Assembly (NCBI RefSeq): GCF_010729485.1
Contig: NZ_AP022609.1
Coordinates: 3,844,001-3,908,000 of the forward strand
Source: Mycolicibacter hiberniae
GTDB taxonomy: Bacteria; Actinomycetota; Actinomycetes; Mycobacteriales; Mycobacteriaceae
DNA length: 64,000 bases
Direction: 5' to 3'
Part shown: positions 22,806 through 29,932 of the stretch, one piece after another
Position numbering within the stretch: the first letter of the stretch is position 1
Layout of the letters: every line of letters starts with the position of its first letter
The notes under the pieces: generated by a model
What the model saw: the letters and a program-made list of their open reading frames with translations, nothing else
What the model was told of the DNA's origin: nothing
Databases searched by the model: none
Position numbers and translations under genes: made by a program

Positions 22806-24314
22806 TCAGTGGACCCGGACGATGATCTCGGAGTGACCCAGCCGGATCACGTCGCCGTCGGCCAGCTGCCACTCCTGGACCGGGGCGTTGTTGACGGTGG
22901 TCCCGTTCGTGGAGTTCAGATCCGACAGCAGCGCCACCCGGCCGTCCCAGCGGATTTCCAGGTGCCGGCGCGACACCCCGGTGTCGGGCAACCGGAACTG
23001 GGCGTCTTGGCCGCGGCCCACCACGTTGGTGCCTTCGTGCAGCTGGTAGGTGCGGCCGCTGCCGTCATCGAGTTGCAGGGTGACCGACGCCGGGGCGCTG
23101 TAGGCGCGCTGGCCGTAGTCGCCGCCCGGGGCCTGCTGCCCGTAGTCGTAGCCGGCCTGGGTACCTTGCGCCTCGCCGTACCCACCGGCGGGGGGCTGGC
23201 CGTAGTCATAACCGGCCGGGGCCGGCGGCGCCTCGCCGTAGCCATAGCCGGGCTGGCCGTAGTCCTGCCGGCCGTAGGACGGGGCGCCCTGGTCATAGCC
23301 GCCCTGGTCATAGCCGCCGCCCTGGTCCGGGTAGCCGGGGCGCTGCTCGTACTGCGCCTCGGGGTAGCCGTACTCCTCGTGGCGGGCCGGCGGACGGTCG
23401 TATTCGCCGTAGCCGGGCTGGCCGCCGCCGGGGTAAGCCGGCTGCTGGTGCTGCGGGTAGCCCTGCTCGTAGCCGGCGGGGGCGCCGTAACCGCTGGGCG
23501 GACGCTGCTCGTAGGACTGGGCCGGCGGGGCGTAGCCGCCGCCGTGGCCGGGGTAGCCGCCCTGCTCGGGGTAACCCCCCTGCTCGGGATACCCGCCCTG
23601 CTCGGGGTAACCGCCCTGTTCGGGATACCCGCCCTGTTCGGGCCGGCGCGGCGGCGCGTACGCCGACTGGCCGCCCTGCTCGGGGTAGCCGCCGCGCTGC
23701 TCCTGGTAGTGGCCGCCTTCGGGGGTGTGGTGGCCACGCGGGTCCTGACCGCCGCGAGCTTCGTCGGCCGGCCGGCCGTAGCGGGGGTCGTAGTAGTCCT
23801 CGCCGGGACGATCCTGCCCGTGGGCGCCGCGGTACGGGTTATCGGTCATCAGTGGCACTCCTGATTCTGCGGTAAACGCATGAACTGATTCTGGCGGGCG
23901 GGATTCGTTGAGCGTCTCGTGGGGGCGGGCGTCAGGGTTGACCCCGCCCCGGGCGCGGACTTGGCCGGTACGCAGGCTCGGCGACTGCTGGAACCGGACA
24001 ACCACATCACCATACGTTTGCCACCCCTGTTCGCCGATGTACGCGGCCAAGTGCCGGGCGAAGGCTCGCGACGTCAGATCCTGGTCGGCGCCCACCTTGT
24101 AGTAGTCGTCCACACCGAGCGTAATGACGTATTCGTTGGGCGCCAAAAGTTGATTTCCGGTGAGCGACCGCACGCCGGCGGCGGCTTCGCGGCGCAGCGC
24201 AGCCTCGACCTCTTCGGGGAGCACTTCCCCTCCGAAGACCCGGGCCATCGCATCTTCCACAGCGGATTCGAGTTTGCGCTCGATGCGATGAACCAGCCCG
24301 CGCTGGCTGTCCAA
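22806..24314 (-). CDS. fhaA: FHA-domain protein FhaA
   Basis: FhaA binds phosphorylated MviN and other PknA/PknB substrates and tunes peptidoglycan synthesis. The N-terminal domain (residues 1-125, with LVHRIERKLESAVEDAMARVFGG and LLAPNEYVITLGVDDY) is followed by a long disordered region rich in Gly, Tyr, Pro and Gln. A C-terminal FHA domain comes last (GRGQDAQFRLP, SRRHLEIRWDG, LNSTNGTTV). TTG 24314 is chosen because it aligns exactly with the M. tuberculosis start (MGSQKRLVQR against L-DSQRGLVHR), giving 502 aa. In-frame ATG 24401 and GTG 24422 would extend it. The disordered region includes a tandem PEQGGY repeat. Confidence 0.93.
   Translation of the reverse strand: MDSQRGLVHRIERKLESAVEDAMARVFGGEVLPEEVEAALRREAAAGVRSLTGNQLLAPNEYVITLGVDDYYKVGADQDLTSRAFARHLAAYIGEQGWQTYGDVVVRFQQSPSLRTGQVRARGGVNPDARPHETLNESRPPESVHAFTAESGVPLMTDNPYRGAHGQDRPGEDYYDPRYGRPADEARGGQDPRGHHTPEGGHYQEQRGGYPEQGGQSAYAPPRRPEQGGYPEQGGYPEQGGYPEQGGYPEQGGYPGHGGGYAPPAQSYEQRPPSGYGAPAGYEQGYPQHQQPAYPGGGQPGYGEYDRPPARHEEYGYPEAQYEQRPGYPDQGGGYDQGGYDQGAPSYGRQDYGQPGYGYGEAPPAPAGYDYGQPPAGGYGEAQGTQAGYDYGQQAPGGDYGQRAYSAPASVTLQLDDGSGRTYQLHEGTNVVGRGQDAQFRLPDTGVSRRHLEIRWDGRVALLSDLNSTNGTTVNNAPVQEWQLADGDVIRLGHSEIIVRVH
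23560..23642 (-). repeat. 18-bp tandem repeat in fhaA encoding PEQGGY units
   Basis: About 4.6 nearly identical 18-base units start at 23560, 23578, 23596, 23614 and 23632 and encode consecutive six-residue PEQGGY blocks in the disordered linker of FhaA. Units differ mainly by silent changes. Such an array is prone to copy-number change, so the length may vary between strains. Confidence 0.85.
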
Positions 24315-24582
24315 GCTGCTACCCGCCTTACTCTCCGCCGTCCTTGGTGGTATCGGGGGCACAGCCGCGGCGTGTCGCTCAGCTGCATCCGACCTGGACA
24401 TGGTATCGACCAGAGTGGCCACCGCGGCACCCTTCTGCGGCGGAGAATCGGATAAGACCAGGTCACGAAGGGGTCACGGCGCGCTGTCCGGCGGGTAGAC
24501 GGCCGGTATACGCTCCGCGGCGGACGCCCTGGGCCGACTTTTCGGTGGGCGGGGGACCCGTGATACGCTCCCCCGGTTGCTC

Positions 24583-24665
24583 GGGCGAGTGGCGGAATGG
24601 CAGACGCGCTGGCTTCAGGTGCCAGTGTCCTTCGGGACGTGGGGGTTCAAGTCCCCCTTCGCCCA
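24583..24665 (+). tRNA. leuT: tRNA-Leu(CAG)
   Basis: The 83-base cloverleaf has a long variable arm, as expected for a class II tRNA. The acceptor GGGCGAG pairs with TTCGCCC, followed by discriminator A. The anticodon stem CTGGC/GCCAG encloses TTCAGGT with anticodon CAG at 24616-24618. The T-arm contains GGGGGTTCAAGTCCCCC. It matches the position of leuT beside fhaA in M. tuberculosis. Its last bases belong to the direct repeat flanking the downstream insertion element. Confidence 0.97.
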
Positions 24666-24668
24666 CAG
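24654..24668. repeat. Left 15-bp direct repeat (target duplication) at tRNA-Leu 3' end
   Basis: CCCCTTCGCCCACAG overlaps the T-arm and acceptor end of tRNA-Leu and is repeated exactly at 25814-25828, on the far side of the insertion element. Two more bases (TG) also match by chance or as part of the target. Fifteen bases is within the range of target duplications known for IS481-family elements. Confidence 0.8.
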
Positions 24669-24712
24669 TGTGATGAGTCGGGTCATGGGTTACACATGAG
24701 TCGAGTCATCGG

Positions 24713-25716
24713 TTACAGATTGCCCCGGCTTTTGCCGGGGTTTTTCTGTTTGTTGGGCCAGTAGTTGTGGCGGGTGTCGATGTCGTGGGTGGCGATGGTG
24801 TGGTGGCCGGTTTTGCTGACGACGGTGACGGTGCTGGCAGTGATCAGGATGAGGACGGGTGTGCCGGCGTGGGCGCGGCCGATGCCGAGGTGATGTAGGC
24901 GGCTGCCGTGGCGCAGGGTGAGTTTGCCGAATTGGTCGACGATGTCGGTGCGGACTCGGATAGCGGCGGTGGGTTGGTTGCCGGGGGTGGCTTCGGGGCG
25001 GGCGAGGTAGGCCGGTTCGGGCGTGAGGTGGTGTGGGTGGGCGCGGTGGCTGCGCTCGGTGTTGTAGATGACGCGGAAGGCGTCGAGGAGTTCTTGGAGT
25101 TCGGCCAGGGTGGCTGGGTGGGGTCGTGCGGCCAGCCAGCGTTTGAGGGTTTGGTGGAAGCGCTCGATCTTTCCTTGGGTCTGGGGGTGGCCGGGGTGCC
25201 CGTTTTTCTGGGTGATGCCCAGGGCGGCCAGGAGTCGTTCGAAGTCGTTGTGGCCGCCGGTGAATCGGGAGGTGTAGACCGAACCGTTGTCGGTCAGTGT
25301 GGCTGCGGGCAGCCCGGATTCGAGGCTGGTGGCGGTGAAGGAATCGACGACGTCGGGTCCGCTGACGCGCCGGTGGGCGGTGCAGGATGCGCCGGATAGT
25401 GGAGGTCGACGGCACTGGCAGGCCTTGGCGGGCAAGTGGTGTTGGATCGTGATGGGTCCGGCGTCGAGGCCTTGTGCGGTGAGTTTTTCGCGAAGTAGAA
25501 CGACGGCGGCGATGACGTCATCACCGGTGGTGCGGGGGTGCGGGGGTTGCTGGCGGGACGCCGGGAGCGGGGTTCGAGCGCATCGAGGCCACCGGTTCGG
25601 TAGCGGGCCAGCAGGCGGTAGAGGTGTTGGCGGGAGAGCCCGTAGGTGCGGGCTGCAGCGGTCACCGACAGGTTCCCGCTGAGGACTTCCAGGACGGCCA
25701 CTCGCGCTTTGGACAT
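24713..25716 (-). pseudogene. IS481-family transposase, frameshifted and internally deleted
   Basis: The N-terminus (MSKARVAVLEVLSGNLSVTA, HTH with LSRQHLYRLLARYR and LEPRSRRP) is in one frame. The next part (DDVIAAVVLLREKLTAQGLDAG) is in another, and VPSTSTIRRILH is in a third. That last string is followed at once by CTAHRRVSGPDVVDSFTA and LTDNGSVYTSRF in the second frame. In intact relatives about 65 residues carrying the first catalytic Asp lie between those two blocks, so an internal deletion near 25385 joined them. The DDE remainder (TLTDNG with Asp, HPQTQGKIERFHQTLKRWLA with Glu) is preserved. No functional protein is expected. Confidence 0.85.
24723..24745 (+). terminator. Rho-independent terminator downstream of tRNA-Leu, inside IS end
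   Basis: CCCCGGC (24723-24729), loop TTTT and GCCGGGG (24734-24740) form a perfect seven-pair stem followed by TTTTT at 24741-24745. It reads in the tRNA direction and lies within the left end of the insertion element, overlapping the end of the transposase remnant. It may now terminate tRNA-Leu, whose original terminator was pushed about 1.1 kb away. Confidence 0.7.
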
Positions 25717-25813
25717 GAACCAGCACTGTCACCTATGGCGCGACTCATCGACCATCCCCGCAGGTGTCACCTTTGTCCCGACTCATCTGTCACCTATGTC
25801 GTGAACTCACACA

Positions 25814-25828
25814 CCCCTTCGCCCACAG
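25814..25828. repeat. Right 15-bp direct repeat copying the tRNA-Leu 3' end
   Basis: This is an exact second copy of CCCCTTCGCCCACAG, the partner of 24654-24668. Because it reproduces the acceptor end of tRNA-Leu it looks like an attachment site, but the single IS element between the copies explains it as a target duplication. Confidence 0.8.
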
Positions 25829-25861
25829 TGAGCGGTTCTAGCGAACTGCAGACATAAAGGT

Positions 25862-25890
25862 CACGAACCAGAAATGGTTCGTGGCTTTTG
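25862..25890 (+). terminator. Probable original tRNA-Leu terminator, displaced by the IS
   Basis: CACGAACCA (25862-25870), loop GAAA and TGGTTCGTG (25875-25883) give a perfect nine-pair stem followed by GCTTTTGTGTTT. Removing the element and one repeat copy would put it about 34 bases after the tRNA, where a terminator is expected. Confidence 0.7.
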
Positions 25891-26056
25891 TGTTTGTGGA
25901 GGTTGTCGGCGCCTTCATAGTTGTGACGGGGGATCTCGGGACGTCCTCTGCTTAACGCGTGGCTGGAGGCGCCGGCTTCCAGGGGAGCTGCCGCGCGCAC
26001 GTCAGCGTGACGAGGCGTGCGCGATGACCGCTCAGTGCAGGGGTAGTGCGATCGGC

Positions 26057-26443
26057 CTAACCGAGCAGAGATTGCTCCTCGACATCGCGGGTCGAAACGG
26101 TAAGGAAGGCATCGGTCCAGTCCGGGTCCTTCGTCAAGACGTCGACGACCATTCCGATCGTCTGGTCGGCGGTGGTCGGCAGCACCCCGCGACCGTGTGT
26201 AAACAGCCCGCGGCCTGCATGCCGCACCCCAAAAACCAGCTTCTTGTCGCGTGGGAAGTAACAGGCGAACTCGCCGCCGTCAGGAAAGTGCTCGGTTGCC
26301 TGCCTACGGACATCTTCGAGTAGATCGGATTCGACGCAAACGTAGACGTTCCGGAGGCCCGGCAAGCGACGACGAAAAGCCGGATCACGCTGAAGCCGCG
26401 CGAAGGCAAACGTGGCCACCGTATGGGGGTCGGTCTCAACCAT
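26057..26443 (-). CDS. Hypothetical protein, second gene of an unknown pair
   Basis: The product (128 aa from ATG 26443) is not recognised. It appears soluble and mixed alpha/beta, with VYVCVESDLLEDVRRQATEHF and a central YFPRDKKLVFGVRHAGRGLF. No signal peptide or membrane helix is seen. The start is supported by AGGAGGTGG a few bases upstream; the ATG overlaps the end of the preceding gene by eight bases, so the two are translationally coupled. Base composition is visibly less GC-rich than in the core genes, and it sits between the IS at tRNA-Leu and metabolic genes, which suggests acquired DNA. No function is proposed. Confidence 0.7.
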   Translation of the reverse strand: MVETDPHTVATFAFARLQRDPAFRRRLPGLRNVYVCVESDLLEDVRRQATEHFPDGGEFACYFPRDKKLVFGVRHAGRGLFTHGRGVLPTTADQTIGMVVDVLTKDPDWTDAFLTVSTRDVEEQSLLG

Positions 26444-26912
26444 CGATCCACCTCCTGACACGGTCGGGCCAATCGTGAGCTAGCAGAGTCAGCTGCACGT
26501 CATATTCCCTGTCCACTGTAAGGGCGTCACCTGCAGAAATCGACCGCAAAACTGTTCTGCGGCCCTGATCATCGGCGGGATCATCACTTTGCCGGAACTC
26601 GTGCACATGGATTTCTGAGTGACAAATATCTATGCGTTGGACCCGTCGGCGGGCGGCAGCGCCGTTCTCATCAACCCGATAGACATCGATCATGATTGCC
26701 CAGTCGACGCAGAGACTTGCGGGCATCAAGATGGAGTATCTGTAGATCAATTCGGGAGTCCAGCCATCGAGGGGGGCTCCAAGCTGTGCGACGGTCTTGT
26801 CGCTATGCAGTTGGTCTGGCCGAAATTGACTGGGGTCGTATCCTCCGGCGCGCGTGTGGCGGGCCACCTCCTCACTCCGCTTGCCACGATTTCGGCGTCC
26901 CTTGCCCCCCAT
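26436..26912 (-). CDS. Hypothetical protein, first gene of an unknown pair
   Basis: The product (158 aa from ATG 26912; a longer form from 27041 is possible) is not recognised. The N-terminus MGGKGRRNRGKRSEEVARH is very basic. The body has the look of a beta-rich domain, with IYRYSILMPASLCVDWAIMI, a His-rich segment RIDICHSEIHVHEFRQSDD and the ending LLAHDWPDRVRRWIDG. No good ribosome site precedes ATG 26912, so the start is uncertain. It overlaps the next gene by eight bases. A coupled pair of small genes in an accessory spot could be a toxin-antitoxin or mobile-element cargo pair, but nothing in the sequence proves this. Confidence 0.6.
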   Translation of the reverse strand: MGGKGRRNRGKRSEEVARHTRAGGYDPSQFRPDQLHSDKTVAQLGAPLDGWTPELIYRYSILMPASLCVDWAIMIDVYRVDENGAAARRRVQRIDICHSEIHVHEFRQSDDPADDQGRRTVLRSISAGDALTVDREYDVQLTLLAHDWPDRVRRWIDG

Positions 26913-27342
26913 GGCGCGAGTCTGACAGGTCGCGCCGACACTGACCTGGAACAGGCCAGACGCCTGGTCACGATCCCAACCCCGCAGCGACGGCCGCGTC
27001 GTCGGGTTCCGCGCCCTGACCTCAGCGTCGGTGGAGCGCACCGCCGCGCCCGGTCGGGTGCGGCCACATGCCGGATTCGGTGCGGGCGATTCTGGTGTCG
27101 CGGCTCGCGACCGACCTCAATAAACAGGGCAAAAGGATGGCAGCCCAGCTACTGCGGGGACGCGACCATTCGCTCGGTGGCTGCCGTCGAGATATCAGCG
27201 GAGTGCGGGCACTGCTGGCGCACCGACCCGCTGCACCCGCTGCTGTCGATCAAAGACGCTCGCGCCCTGCTCCAACCGCAGAGGTGATCGACCCAGGAAA
27301 GCCCGAGGGCATCCGCTAGCCCCCCGCTCACAAGACTCTCCC
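26913..27342. other. Gene-poor stretch between accessory genes and the tautomerase
   Basis: No convincing gene is seen in these 430 bases. On the plus strand a frame ending at 27287 finishes with SAECGHCWRTDPLHPLLSIK and a short tail, which reads like a real C-terminus, but the upstream part looks like non-coding translation. It may be the remnant of a decayed gene. No repeats or strong hairpins were noticed. Confidence 0.4.
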
Positions 27343-27765
27343 CTAGTACGCCGACACCGCGTTCTCCCGAGCCCAACGTTTCTCGGCCTCTGAGCCCCCC
27401 GGCGGGGGCACCAGCCCGTTGATCATCCACATCTCCTCGCTGGTCTCGTCGACGTGGAACTCCCAGTGCAGATCGGGGATTTGCAGGCTCGGAATAAGGA
27501 TCTGGTTGATCCATTCGGTGATCCGCCGGCGGTGCTGCGGGTCGGCGGCGCGCCGGGCGATGTGATCAATCACGATGCGGATCCCGGCCGCAGTCGGCTC
27601 GCCGCCCACGTAGAAGTCCTCGGGCGCGGTCTCGTGGAACAGCGTGACCACATAGAAGCGCGGCAACCCGGCACGCACGTACTGGTCGGTGATTCGGGCG
27701 GCCAGCGTCTGCTTGTCTTCGGCGCTGAACAGTCCCGGGGTGTGGTGAATGGTCCACAGCGGCAC
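27343..27765 (-). CDS. Tautomerase-family protein (cis-CaaD/Cg10062-like)
   Basis: This 140-residue protein begins Val/Met-Pro-LWTIHHTPG, placing Pro at position 1 after initiator removal; Pro1 is the catalytic base of the tautomerase superfamily. The stretches FSAEDKQTLAARITDQY, PRFYVVTLFHE and YVGGEPTAAGIRIVIDHIAR fit the larger trimeric members with fused beta-alpha-beta repeats. The substrate is unknown; relatives act on small unsaturated or halogenated acids or tautomerise keto-enol compounds. GTG 27765 is fixed by the need for Pro1. It lies 16 bases downstream of a short-chain dehydrogenase gene on the same strand, so the two probably act in one small pathway. Confidence 0.82.
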   Translation of the reverse strand: MPLWTIHHTPGLFSAEDKQTLAARITDQYVRAGLPRFYVVTLFHETAPEDFYVGGEPTAAGIRIVIDHIARRAADPQHRRRITEWINQILIPSLQIPDLHWEFHVDETSEEMWMINGLVPPPGGSEAEKRWARENAVSAY

Positions 27766-27781
27766 GGCGGTCCCCCACCCC

Positions 27782-28483
27782 TCAGTGCGACAGCGCCGAA
27801 GACAGCTTTTCCACCGGACCCGACAGTGCGGCTTTGACCTCCACGGAGAGTTCGTCGGCCAACACCTCCACGGCACCGGCTTCCAGGCCGTCGACGATCC
27901 GGCGCGCCACATCGGCCGGTGTCACCTTGGCCGCCGGGATGTCGGACACCATGTCGGTGTCGATCAGTCCGGCGTGCACGCCCACCACCTGCGTGTGTTG
28001 GGCGGCGAGCTCTTCGCGCAGCGAGTTGGTCACCGACCAGGCGGCGGCTTTGGAGGCGCCGTAGGCGCCGGAGCCCGAGAGCCAGGACAGCACCGAGTGC
28101 ATGTTGACCAGGGCCCCTCCCCCGTTGTTGGCCAGGATCGGCGCGAACGCCCGGGCCACGCGCAGCGGGCCGAAGACGTTGACGTCGAAGGTGTCGGTGA
28201 TGCGCTCGAAGGAGCCGGTCAGCAACGGGTCCGGCAACAGCACGCCGGCGTTGTTGAACACGATCTCGGCGTCGGGGGCCAGCTCCGCCAGCTCGGCCAC
28301 CGATTCGGCGGAGCGCACCTCCAGCGGGTGGGTCACTACGTTCGGGCGTTCGTCGGTGTAGGCGCTGCGGGCGGTCGCGTACACCTTGCGTGCGCCGCGG
28401 GCCAGTACCTCGTCGACCAGCGCGGCGCCCAGCCCGCGTCGTCCCCCGGTGACCACCACGACCTTGTTCTCTACGGCAACCAT
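27782..28483 (-). CDS. Short-chain dehydrogenase/reductase
   Basis: This classical SDR (233 aa) oxidises or reduces a hydroxyl or carbonyl group with NAD(P). The cofactor-binding TGGRRGLG is at the N-terminus (residues 10-17), NNAG at about residue 76, and the catalytic Ser and YxxxK in VLSWLSGSGAYGASKAA. The start ATG 28483 is preceded by GGGGAAGGGG. The substrate is unknown. It is the first gene of a two-gene unit with the tautomerase and is divergent from an HxlR-type regulator across a 95-base gap containing inverted repeats, so it is probably that regulator's target. Confidence 0.88.
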   Translation of the reverse strand: MVAVENKVVVVTGGRRGLGAALVDEVLARGARKVYATARSAYTDERPNVVTHPLEVRSAESVAELAELAPDAEIVFNNAGVLLPDPLLTGSFERITDTFDVNVFGPLRVARAFAPILANNGGGALVNMHSVLSWLSGSGAYGASKAAAWSVTNSLREELAAQHTQVVGVHAGLIDTDMVSDIPAAKVTPADVARRIVDGLEAGAVEVLADELSVEVKAALSGPVEKLSSALSH

Positions 28484-28503
28484 GTCCCGACCCCTTCCCC
28501 ACT

Positions 28504-28563
28504 GACTAACGATGACGTTAGGAAGAGCCAAGCACGGATAGCTGGATAATGCAAGCGTTAGTC
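28504..28563. promoter_or_regulatory. Inverted repeats between the SDR and HxlR regulator genes
   Basis: CTAACG (28506-28511) and CGTTAG (28516-28521) form a perfect palindrome around ATGA. A further CGTTAGTC at 28556-28563 is the exact reverse complement of GACTAACG at 28504-28511. The repeated CGTTAG element in a short divergent gap is the likely operator of the HxlR-type regulator. Confidence 0.6.
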
Positions 28564-28578
28564 AACTAGGATGTCGGT

Positions 28579-29064
28579 ATGGAGTTCGAGCCCCGCCTGC
28601 GTGACCGATCCCGGTGGTCGATCGGTAGCGCCTGCTCGGTGGCCCGGTTACTGGATGTGCTCAGCACCAAGACGGCGTTCCTGGTGGTGCGCGAATGCCT
28701 GTTCGGCACCACCCGCTTCGAGGACTTCACCACCCGGATCGGGGCGTCGGCGCCGGCGGTCTCGCGGGCGCTCAAGCAGCTCGAGGCCGCCGAGATCATC
28801 TACCGGGTGCCCTACCGGGAGTCCGGACAGCGGGCCCGCGACGAGTACCGGCTGACCCCGGCCGGCGAAGATCTGCTGCCGGTGTATCTGGCGCTGATGC
28901 AGTGGGGCGACAAGTACCTGCAAGACGGAACGCCGCCGCTGCACTTTGTCGACGCATCCACCGGCCGCCGGCTGGGGGTGCGGGTCACCGACGAGCTCGA
29001 CGGGCCGGGCACTGATCCCGACGACATCGAGATCTGCTGGAACGCGCCGGAACCCGCGCACTGA
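28579..29064 (+). CDS. HxlR-family winged-helix transcriptional regulator
   Basis: This 161-residue DNA-binding protein has the HxlR arrangement. It includes SVARLLDVLSTKTAFLVVRE, the GTTRFEDFTTRIGASAPAVS recognition region, LKQLEAAEIIYRVPY and the wing with YRLTPAGEDLLPVYLAL. HxlR proteins usually regulate a divergent neighbour in response to reactive or aromatic compounds. Here the divergent neighbour is the SDR-tautomerase pair, with the CGTTAG inverted repeats between them. The C-terminal 40 residues are acidic and specific to this subgroup. The effector is unknown. Confidence 0.88.
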   Translation: MEFEPRLRDRSRWSIGSACSVARLLDVLSTKTAFLVVRECLFGTTRFEDFTTRIGASAPAVSRALKQLEAAEIIYRVPYRESGQRARDEYRLTPAGEDLLPVYLALMQWGDKYLQDGTPPLHFVDASTGRRLGVRVTDELDGPGTDPDDIEICWNAPEPAH

Positions 29065-29080
29065 CGCGCCCGTCGCCGGC

Positions 29081-29932
29081 TCAGCCGTCGGAGTCGACCG
29101 CACCGATCACGGTCTCGGCGAACTCGGCGATGGACTCCGGTGGCGCGAAATCGGCGAACCAGACGTAGAACCGTTGGGCGCCCTGGTTTTTGAGTGTGCA
29201 GAAGTGCTCGGTCAGTGCCGCCGCGTCACCGCACACCAGGCCCGAGCCCAGCCGGCCGAAGCGCCGCTGTGCCGTCGCCGAGACCGCCGCCGGGTCCTGA
29301 TCGCGCCGGGCGAAACCGACCATCTGCTGTACCGAAGCGCGCGCCGACCCGATCAGGGGCAGCAACTCGGGCAACTGATGGACGTGGGTGGCCGGCAGGT
29401 TCCACCAGTCGGCGTGGCGGCGAACCAGGCCGAGCATCCGGGGACCGACTCCGCCGAGCACGACCGGTATCGGCGCGCTGGGCGCCGGTGCCTGGGCGAG
29501 GGGCCCGTCGCTGCTCCAGTACTGACCCAGCAGCTCCAGCGTCTGCCCCAGCGCCTCCACGCGTTGGCGCGGCCCGGCGGAGGTGATGCCGTACTTGAGC
29601 AGTTCGTCGGGCATCGAGCCGGACCCCAGGCCCAGCTCGAAGCGGCCGCCGGTGGCTTCGGCCAAGGTGGTGGCCTGTTTGGCCAGCAGGGCCGGGTGCC
29701 GGAACGCGTCGCACAGCACCACGTGGCCGATCGTGAGGCGTTCGGTGCGGGCGCCGACCCAGGTGGCCACGGTCATCGCCTCCCAGAGCGGATCTGACGG
29801 GGCCATCGGGATGTCGAGATGGTCGAGGAAGGCCACGCCGTCAAAGCCCGCCGCCTCCGCCGCCTGCGCCCGCACCACCAGCTCGGCCATGCCGACCCTG
29901 GTCTGCGGGAGGTAGAGAAACCACTGCGTCAA
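29081..29932 (-). CDS. Luciferase-like (LLM class) flavin/F420-dependent oxidoreductase
   Basis: The 283-residue product is a luciferase-like monooxygenase-fold enzyme; mycobacterial members commonly use coenzyme F420. Recognisable parts are the N-terminal MTQWFLYLPQTRVGMAEL, the strand-loop AAGFDGVAFLDHL, ERLTIGHVVLCDAFRHPALLA, GRFELGLGSGSMPDEL and IPVVLGGVGPRMLGLV. The start is TTG 29932, overlapping the end of the upstream TetR gene, so the two form an operon. Substrate and choice of F420 over FMN cannot be read from sequence. It is convergent with the HxlR gene, 16 bases away. Confidence 0.87.
   Translation of the reverse strand: MTQWFLYLPQTRVGMAELVVRAQAAEAAGFDGVAFLDHLDIPMAPSDPLWEAMTVATWVGARTERLTIGHVVLCDAFRHPALLAKQATTLAEATGGRFELGLGSGSMPDELLKYGITSAGPRQRVEALGQTLELLGQYWSSDGPLAQAPAPSAPIPVVLGGVGPRMLGLVRRHADWWNLPATHVHQLPELLPLIGSARASVQQMVGFARRDQDPAAVSATAQRRFGRLGSGLVCGDAAALTEHFCTLKNQGAQRFYVWFADFAPPESIAEFAETVIGAVDSDG

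Larger units (their letters stand above)
24669..25813. mobile_element. Decayed IS481-type insertion sequence
   Basis: The element is 1145 bases long and is bounded by imperfect inverted ends (left TGTGATGAGTCGGG, right end read inward TGTGTGAGTTCACG) and a 15-bp direct repeat. Its ends carry arrays of a 23-base motif of the type GATGAGTCGGGnCAnnGGTnACA. There are two copies on the left (24672-24694, 24695-24717) and three inverted copies on the right (25727-25749, 25765-25787, 25788-25810), probable transposase-binding sites. Inside is a broken IS481-family transposase. The intact target duplication suggests simple insertion followed by decay. Confidence 0.82.

Noticed and set aside
23560..23642. 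CRISPR-like repeat array
   Set aside because: The 18-base units are directly adjacent without spacers and encode an in-frame hexapeptide repeat.
22916..23864. Plus- and minus-strand frames inside the repeat region of fhaA
   Set aside because: The tandem repeat stays open in several frames; only the FhaA frame connects the conserved N-terminal and FHA domains.
24654..25828. Integrative element with attL/attR at tRNA-Leu
   Set aside because: The direct repeats copy a tRNA end, but between them is only one IS481-type element whose own ends abut the repeats; no integrase is present, so a target duplication explains them.
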